Of a DNA stretch of 64,000 nucleotides, positions 58,860 through 64,000 are shown piece after piece. This DNA is from Lytechinus variegatus. Lineage: Eukaryota; Echinodermata; Echinoidea; Temnopleuroida; Toxopneustidae. The stretch lies in the NCBI RefSeq assembly GCF_018143015.1, contig NC_054743.1, forward strand, positions 38,892,922 to 38,956,921. The letters are read 5' to 3'. The position numbers were made by a program, and so were the translations under genes. Each line of letters opens with the position of its first letter. The stretch's first letter is position 1. Under the pieces are notes generated by a model, which did no database searches, was not told the DNA's origin, and saw nothing but the letters and a program-made list of their open reading frames with translations.

Positions 58860-58982
58860 CTTTTTTTTTCCCAACATGGGTTTATAAGACTCAACAAACA
58901 TCAATATTCATATATGAATGGAACTAATACAACGTTCAATTGTTTCAATTAACAATATGTTTAAAATGACTCGAATATACTA
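58062..58982. other. Intergenic DNA with an (AT)n tract
   Basis: An (AT)n microsatellite lies at about 58823-58856 and a C-run near 58566. Otherwise nothing recognised. Confidence 0.4.
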
Positions 58983-59158
58983 TGTGAATCTTTGGGTCCT
59001 TCTTACGAAGGATACCAAAGCTTTTTGATGCGAGTACTCTGCTGAATTGAGAAGTCTCTTTATATCCAATTCGCTTTCATTTATTTCAAGTAAGAGCCTT
59101 TCCCTTTCTTGTGAGTATTCTGGACATTTTGTGAGATAGTGGAGAGTTTTTTTGATTG
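58983..59158 (-). pseudogene. LINE remnant: C-terminus of a non-LTR retrotransposon ORF2
   Basis: On the minus strand the frame reads TLHYLTKCPEYSQERERLLL, then a helix-rich segment, ending KALVSFVRRTQRF. This follows the usual end of jockey/CR1-type LINE proteins: H-x-L-x-x-C-P-x-Y, R-x-x-L, then a final F-[IV]-x-x-T-x-R-F. The reverse transcriptase itself is absent. The copy is truncated. Confidence 0.65.
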
Positions 59159-59979
59159 CTTTTTGTAGCCTTTTTCAAAGCCTCATGACACTAAATGTTA
59201 ATAATACTTTGTATCTAATTACAGCAAAAATTGGTAAAATTTCTTTACCAAGGCATGATTGAACTAAACAGAAAAGTTGATTCAAGCGTAACTTCAAAGT
59301 GATCGAACTTAGTCCTTTGGTGAAAAAATATTTAAATCTGTCACATTCCATTTTAATTGGAAAGCCTTGAAACTATAGCTAGCTACACAAAGTTCAATGC
59401 AATGTTGACATTGTTGTTCTTTTATTTCAACGCGGGTGCTCCTTCTTCGGTTTCGTAAACAAATTAAGGCCTACTTCGAGAAAAGCGCAGTGTCTGTCTG
59501 ACAGAGATAGTGAGAACATTTATTTGAATAACGTGTAAAAAATGTGTGTGTTATCTTAATTTTGTAATTAAGTGATTAGTGTTTGACATTTTTCGTGATT
59601 GAGCCGACTGACGTGACCAGTGCCAGTGGCAGTGTTCTGCAGTACCGGTACCGTACTTGAGCATAGTTAGCATGAGGAACTCCACCGCTGGAGCTTCGGC
59701 GGCGGAGCTCGAGTCGAAGACTTGTTAGAGTTGCGTGTTAAATGTGTGTCAAATGTGCAAATATTATAGGGAAATAACGTTAGAATCATACAATACATTT
59801 ATTGTGGCATAACTTGATACTTTTTTTTGTTGATTTACCACCATCTGACCATGCTCTACTAAAACTTGAAAGAGGAAGAGAAAAAGATTTAAAGGGAAGA
59901 GACGAGTAAACCGAAAGAAAAACATTGATTGACAAGTCAAAACAAGTGCCTAGTTCTACTACTAGTACAAGTACTACTA
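59159..59979. other. Intergenic DNA, nothing recognised
   Basis: AT-rich with one GC-richer piece at about 59680-59720 (GGAGCTTCGGCGGCGGAGCT). No domain-bearing frame. Confidence 0.4.
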
Positions 59980-60655
59980 GCTTATCCTGGAGGTTTCTGG
60001 GGAGTAAAAATCATCTACTATACGTAGGCTTACTCCCCTAATGCCTGGCTCGGCTATCTATGCCTGTCTGTAGTGTAGAGGCCAGGATTACCCATGGTGA
60101 AACTAGACCTAAATATGTAAATCACCAATTTTATTTTTTGTTTTGCGCCCAAACTAAAGTACATGGGCAAGTTTTATGTTTACCCCCATTTTTTATCAAA
60201 TTTCCTAATTTTCATTAAATAAATACTAGTATAATTGAAAAAAATTAGGAGCAAGAGCGTTCACTTACCCCGTCTATTTATGTCGCCATTTTCCATTCTT
60301 TTGTTATCGATACCTAGATACCACACGCGTGCAGAGCTGCAACTTAGATTATTAAAATACTTGCATTTGCCGATTAATATCACGATTCGTAAAATATTTG
60401 GTTCGGTTGATAAATATAAAGTAATTTATATGATATTTATTGATTAAAACGAATATTTTACGATTCGTGATATCTATCGGCCGATGCAAGTAATTTTTTT
60501 ATCCAAGTTGGCAGCTCTCCACTGTAGAGCTGCCAACTTGGATTTTAAAATCCTGGCCTCTACAGCAAGGCATAGATAGCCGAGCCAGGCGTCAGGGGAG
60601 TAAGCCTACGTACAGTAGATGATTTGTACTCCCCAGACACCTCCTGGCTATACTA
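59980..60655. repeat. Nested foldback structure
   Basis: The outer arms, about 105 bases (59985-60090 and 60545-60650), are inverted copies: CTGGGGAGTAAAAATCATCT on the left against AGATGATTTGTACTCCCCAG on the right, and GGCTCGGCTATCTATGCC against GGCATAGATAGCCGAGCC. Within the loop an independent inner palindrome (about 60332-60525) has arms AATATCACGATTCGTAAAAT and ATTTTACGATTCGTGATAT. An AGAGCTGCCAACTTGG pair adds a third small inversion near 60510-60540. Confidence 0.85.
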
Positions 60656-60821
60656 GCTGGCAGCCGTCTGTTTCGAGGAGATTTTAAACATTTTTAATTT
60701 TTTTTTATATTTCTCCTCGTACACAGACGGCTCGCTATCGTGCAGCCACCATTAGGGGGTTAACAATGCATAATCCCCTCGACGGGGCTCATCGATTTTT
60801 GTCTTTATTTCATAAAATTCT

Positions 60822-61554
60822 GTATGGTCAGTTCCCCCATGTCGGGCGGTCTCCCAAGTCTGCGCACCCGCGTATCTGCGCGATTCTAGTAAAAGAAGAT
60901 ACGCAACGAGCACGAACTTTACACATGCAATACATAGACAGATATTCATTAAAAAATCCGACTCAAAATGGTGGAAAAATAATGAATTTCAAGGCATTTC
61001 ATGTGATGGCCTCAAAGTGCAGCCTTTGTCATCAAAATCCCCAAATCGTGTGCAAAGTCTTCTGACTTTGAAACAGGGTCGTGGGTTCGAATCCCAGCCA
61101 TGGCGTAATTTCCTTCAGCAAGAAATTTATCCACATTGTGCTGCACATGACCCAGGTGAGGTGAATGGGTACCCGGTAGGATTAATTCCTTGAATGCATG
61201 AGCGCTGAAAGGCAGCTCGAGCTAAAGCCGGGGTAATAATAATAACAACGCGCCTCGGAATAGAATATTTCTAGATAGATGGCACTATATAAATGCCTAT
61301 TATTGTAATTATTATTGAAGTGAATGAGCGCGCAGATATGAGGTACCATTTTTTTCAATCTGAAAATGACTGCCCAAGGTTTTTTCAAGAAAATCTTATA
61401 TTTTCTTTAATTTTTTAATGAGAAATTTGGTACACTTACTTCTAATAATATAAAGAACACTATTGACCAAAAGATTTTGTGAAATAAGAAAAAAATCTTC
61501 TTAAATCTTCATTCAAAGTGATAGGTGCGCAGACTTGGGGCTCACCATCATACC
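60822..61554. mobile_element. Insertion in repeat R copy 2 with inverted ends
   Basis: The left side has TGTATGGTCAG and then CCCAAGTCTGCGCACC; the right side read inversely has GGTATGATGGTGAG and then CCCAAGTCTGCGCACC. The 16-base inner match is exact; the outermost bases are diverged. The insert contains a SINE. Copy 1 of repeat R shows the site without it. Confidence 0.65.
61060..61315 (+). repeat. tRNA-derived SINE inside the insertion
   Basis: The B box GTGGGTTCGAATCCCAGC is clear; the A box side is lost. A body with CAGCAAGAAATTTATCCACA and GACCCAGGTGAGGTGAATGG follows, then a tail GCACTATATAAATGCCTATT with TAT/ATT simple repeats. It is the same family as 9150-9305 (minus). Confidence 0.75.
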
Positions 61555-61775
61555 AAAAGAAAGATTATTATTCCGTTTTGACCTGAAATGCACCAAAACG
61601 AGGAAAAATAAACTTAAAAGGGGAAAAACAAGTGACTTACTTTGGCTGTCGCGCAACCTTACTTCCCTGTTTTATCGGAACTTAATACATTTAAGCATAG
61701 CTAGAAGTTCGGTCTCTGTATTTGGTGAATGGAGCGAACAGAGTTCAGCGGAACAACCAACATAACAGAGACCGA

Positions 61776-62411
61776 AGCTTTTGGTCAGGTGTCTAGATTG
61801 AGAGGCTTACCTCAAGTGATGTTCGTGCAGGCTCCACTTCACTACCGCTACACTACGCTCCACCTACCTGAACATCAAGGTGGTGAACTCACTCGGATAC
61901 TCCGAGTGGCAAAGGCGGGGAAAAATGCATATTGCAAAAATTATACGAAGAAAAGGCATAAAAAAAGAATAAAAGCTTAATTTCTTACTTACACCCTAAA
62001 TTTGCTCCATATCCATCCTCCGCTTAGCCTCAAAATTGGTGATTTAGAGCCAACATGGAGTTCCTCACACATATAAATAATTGGCTGCCGATTTCAAAAT
62101 ATCGCATGCGCAAGGGTCTGAGCTCAGACCCCCGCACATGTGATGTTTTGAAATCGGCTGCGAATGTGTAAACTCACCTGTAGTTTCAATTGATTGCAAG
62201 CATTAGGATAGAGTAACTGAAGGTACTAAACACTGAGATACTGGTGTGTTCATCTCAAATCTGTAAAGTTATTTTTTGTCATTTCAAATTTTCAATTACA
62301 ATATAGTTTAAATTTTACAAGTTAAAAATACAAATTTTCTTCAGCCATAGTACTTTGCTCAATACTAATGAACTCTTGATATATAATTGTTTATGCAGAT
62401 ATACCAGCAGC
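61776..62411. other. Region upstream of the last gene, with a palindrome
   Basis: A palindrome of about 80 bases centred on GAGCTC lies at 62083-62161 (arms CAGCCGATTTCAAAACATC type). An acceptor CAG ends at 62398, just before the start codon of the last gene. No earlier exon could be identified. Confidence 0.55.
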
Positions 62412-63384
62412 ATGAGAGAAAAACGCAAACCTACCACGTCCCAACGACTTGATGCAGAGAAGAGGCGATGCCTGTCATGGGACATGTACAGTGCATCTGA
62501 CACCGCCTCAACTGAAGGTCAGCCAAGCACGAGTCAAGTTGATGAAGGCATCGATCCAGATATGGTCTTTGGTGTTATGTCAGATATGGGCCTGCGTCTT
62601 GTAGAGGATGGGACTTATGAGGTACCAGACCAATCATCGGGTGTGGACCTGTGCCCTCTATCAGATGTGAGCCTTCATCTTGGAGAGGACAGTCCAAAGA
62701 ATGCATCAGACCCTGTATCAGATGAGGAAGTTACTAACTTGACAGGGGTTAAGGATATCCCCTTTCTTACAGAGGAAGTAGTCTGTACTGAGCCAGAGGA
62801 CGTCGAATACCAGTTCCGCATCTCAAGGGCCAAGTTTGATATATTGGAAAAAGAGGCAGCCTACAGCATCAAGGTTCACTTGCACCAACCTGAAGAAAAG
62901 AATCAGAAAGGTCTTCTGTGCACCATGAAGGTGAAACTGTTGCCTGTTGCTCCTGCTGTCATTCCTCAGCCAAACCCCCAACTGCCAACAGATGGATACA
63001 GTACCCTCCTCCTGCGAGACGCACCAGGTTTGGATTTCCTAGTGTTCTACGATGAGCAGACCAAAAACTTGCCTATTTGTAAATTCAGCAAAAAGGATCG
63101 TCTGCTAGGACGTGGAACCTTCCTGGCATTCGCTGTTGAGATGGACAGAAGACCAAGCACCTCTTGCCTTGAAAGCTTCCAAGAACTTGTCAAAGTGAAG
63201 AAAGGGATGCTCCAGCTCTGTATTCATGAGTATGATCCTGTGTCTGGATGTGCCGTGTTAGATGCTTGGATTCTTTCCGGTATAGTGTCTCAGCCATCCT
63301 TTGCATCTCAATGTCCGTCTAAGAAACGGCACCTTGAATATGTTTCCCAACTGATGAATTGGTATCATGGATACCCACTACCAA
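62412..63384 (+). CDS. Unrecognised gene, coding exon of about 324 codons, continues beyond the window
   Basis: The exon starts after a TTTATGCAG acceptor (exon base 62399). The ATG at 62412 is 13 bases into it; an upstream ATG at 62355 lies in the intron. It ends in phase 1 at a CCAA|GTAAGT donor, since the unspliced frame would stop 16 codons later. The protein is basic at its start (REKRKPTTSQRL), then acidic and Ser/Thr-rich to about 130 (poorly ordered), with a repeated phrase: MSDMGLRLVEDG at about 56-67 and LSDVSLHLGEDS at about 82-93. A more folded part follows (about 140-324), ending in QLMNWYHGYPLP. No signal peptide or membrane helix. No catalytic motif or family was recognised; a nuclear or transposon-derived protein is possible but unsupported. 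Confidence 0.75.
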
Positions 63385-63891
63385 GTAAGTTTAATGAGCA
63401 GCTTGGTTTTCTACATATATGCAATAATTAGACATCAAATATGCAAAAGAAATGATAGTATTCATGGGTAATGCATGTTTTCAGTGCCAACAAGTTCTTT
63501 AATAAACCATCCAAATTTTTGGTAGTCATTGACCTTCTTCGGAGATGAATCGTGAATATTATCATTTCTTTCACATTTCTGAGGTACAGTAAGTTTAATG
63601 ATAAGACCGCCCAATGCCCCCTCCCCCATTTATGGGATAATTGGTGTTATCATCTATAGTGTTATAGCAATACATAAAACACATATTTTGGTCTGCATCA
63701 GTTGCCCGTTCAATACCAGAGCGTATCCCGAAAAGGACCAAAATTCGCATATTTGCCCAAACTTTTGGAATGTTTCTGGTACTCCATTCGTTGCCAGCTA
63801 TCCGTAGTTGTGATTGATTGGATCAATCACAACTCTATGTAAGACAGGACACTGATCTTTGCCATAAAATTGTTTTGCATAAACATGTATA
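63385..63891. other. Intron of the last gene, with a MITE fragment
   Basis: At about 63795-63850 a GTGATTGATTGGATCAATCAC palindrome is followed by AACTCTATGTAAGAC. This resembles one end of the MITE at 35275-35550, mostly decayed. Confidence 0.5.
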
Positions 63892-64000
63892 TACAGTGCG
63901 TCCCAGAATAAACGAAACCGAGATTAAGCGATCATTTTTCATAATTTAATCATAAATAGAATAGACAAATGACCTACCAATTTAAAGCTTACAATCTCCT
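63892..64000. mobile_element. Left end of a mariner-like element, cut by the window
   Basis: TA at 63892-63893 is followed by CAGTGCGTCCCAGAATAAAC, of the same TACAGTGCG type as the element at 8091-9079 and typical of Tc1/mariner ends. The rest is outside the window. Confidence 0.65.

Larger units (their letters stand above)
60657..61775. repeat. Interspersed repeat R, copy 2, interrupted
   Basis: Matches 2585-3025 in order, but with a 0.73 kb insertion at 60822-61554 between the TTTCATAAAA block and the AAAGATTATTATTCCG block. Confidence 0.75.

Noticed and set aside
1-64000. CRISPR arrays, operons or bacterial-type genes
   Set aside because: There are no regularly spaced repeats with unique spacers; genes are spliced or single-exon animal receptors, and spacing is wide.

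Overview
The window looks like nuclear DNA of a marine invertebrate deuterostome, most likely an echinoderm such as a sea urchin. This is inferred from three things: a tandem cluster of single-exon, lineage-expanded class A receptors like the 'surreal-GPCR' families described from sea urchin genomes; intron-containing genes with consensus GT/AG sites; and a dense load of short DNA transposons, tRNA-derived SINEs, microsatellites and G-runs. It is not bacterial: the genes are spliced and the gene spacing is wide.

Layout. 1-2.6 kb: a broken Ty3/gypsy-type retroelement (minus strand), followed by a repeat (R) that recurs near the right end. 3.8-7.2 kb and 13.7-21.3 kb: a receptor cluster with four intact single-exon 7TM genes (starts 4396, 6253, 17217, 19445), one deletion pseudogene and one orphan 3' tail. 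The first gene is a chimera: its 5' half and upstream DNA match gene 17217, while its 3' half and downstream DNA match gene 19445. A block of about 3 kb is duplicated (about 13.73-16.6 kb and 18.1-21.3 kb). 8.0-13.2 kb is almost entirely DNA transposons, including a three-level nest. 23.4-26.0 kb (minus): a two-exon leucine-rich-repeat (LRR) type I receptor whose cytoplasmic tail holds nine tyrosines, several in SH2-docking contexts. 33.4-42.5 kb (minus): eight firm exons joining a cholesterol-oxidase-like GMC flavoenzyme to an alpha/beta hydrolase, about 1,173 residues; a tentative tiny first exon lies at 56.2 kb. 43-61 kb: MITEs, foldback DNA, minisatellites and a LINE remnant. 62.4-63.4 kb (plus): a coding exon of an unrecognised gene that continues beyond the window. 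The last 110 bases are the end of a mariner-like element.

The genes do not form an operon-like system. The receptor cluster is a sensory-type tandem array evolving by duplication, unequal exchange and deletion. The LRR receptor and the oxidase-hydrolase are separate genes on the same strand. The most unusual items are the oxidase-hydrolase fusion, with a ferredoxin-like cysteine motif and a Cys nucleophile, and the LRR receptor with two YVN motifs in its tail. All splice joins were made by eye from consensus sites and reading phase; no database search was possible.
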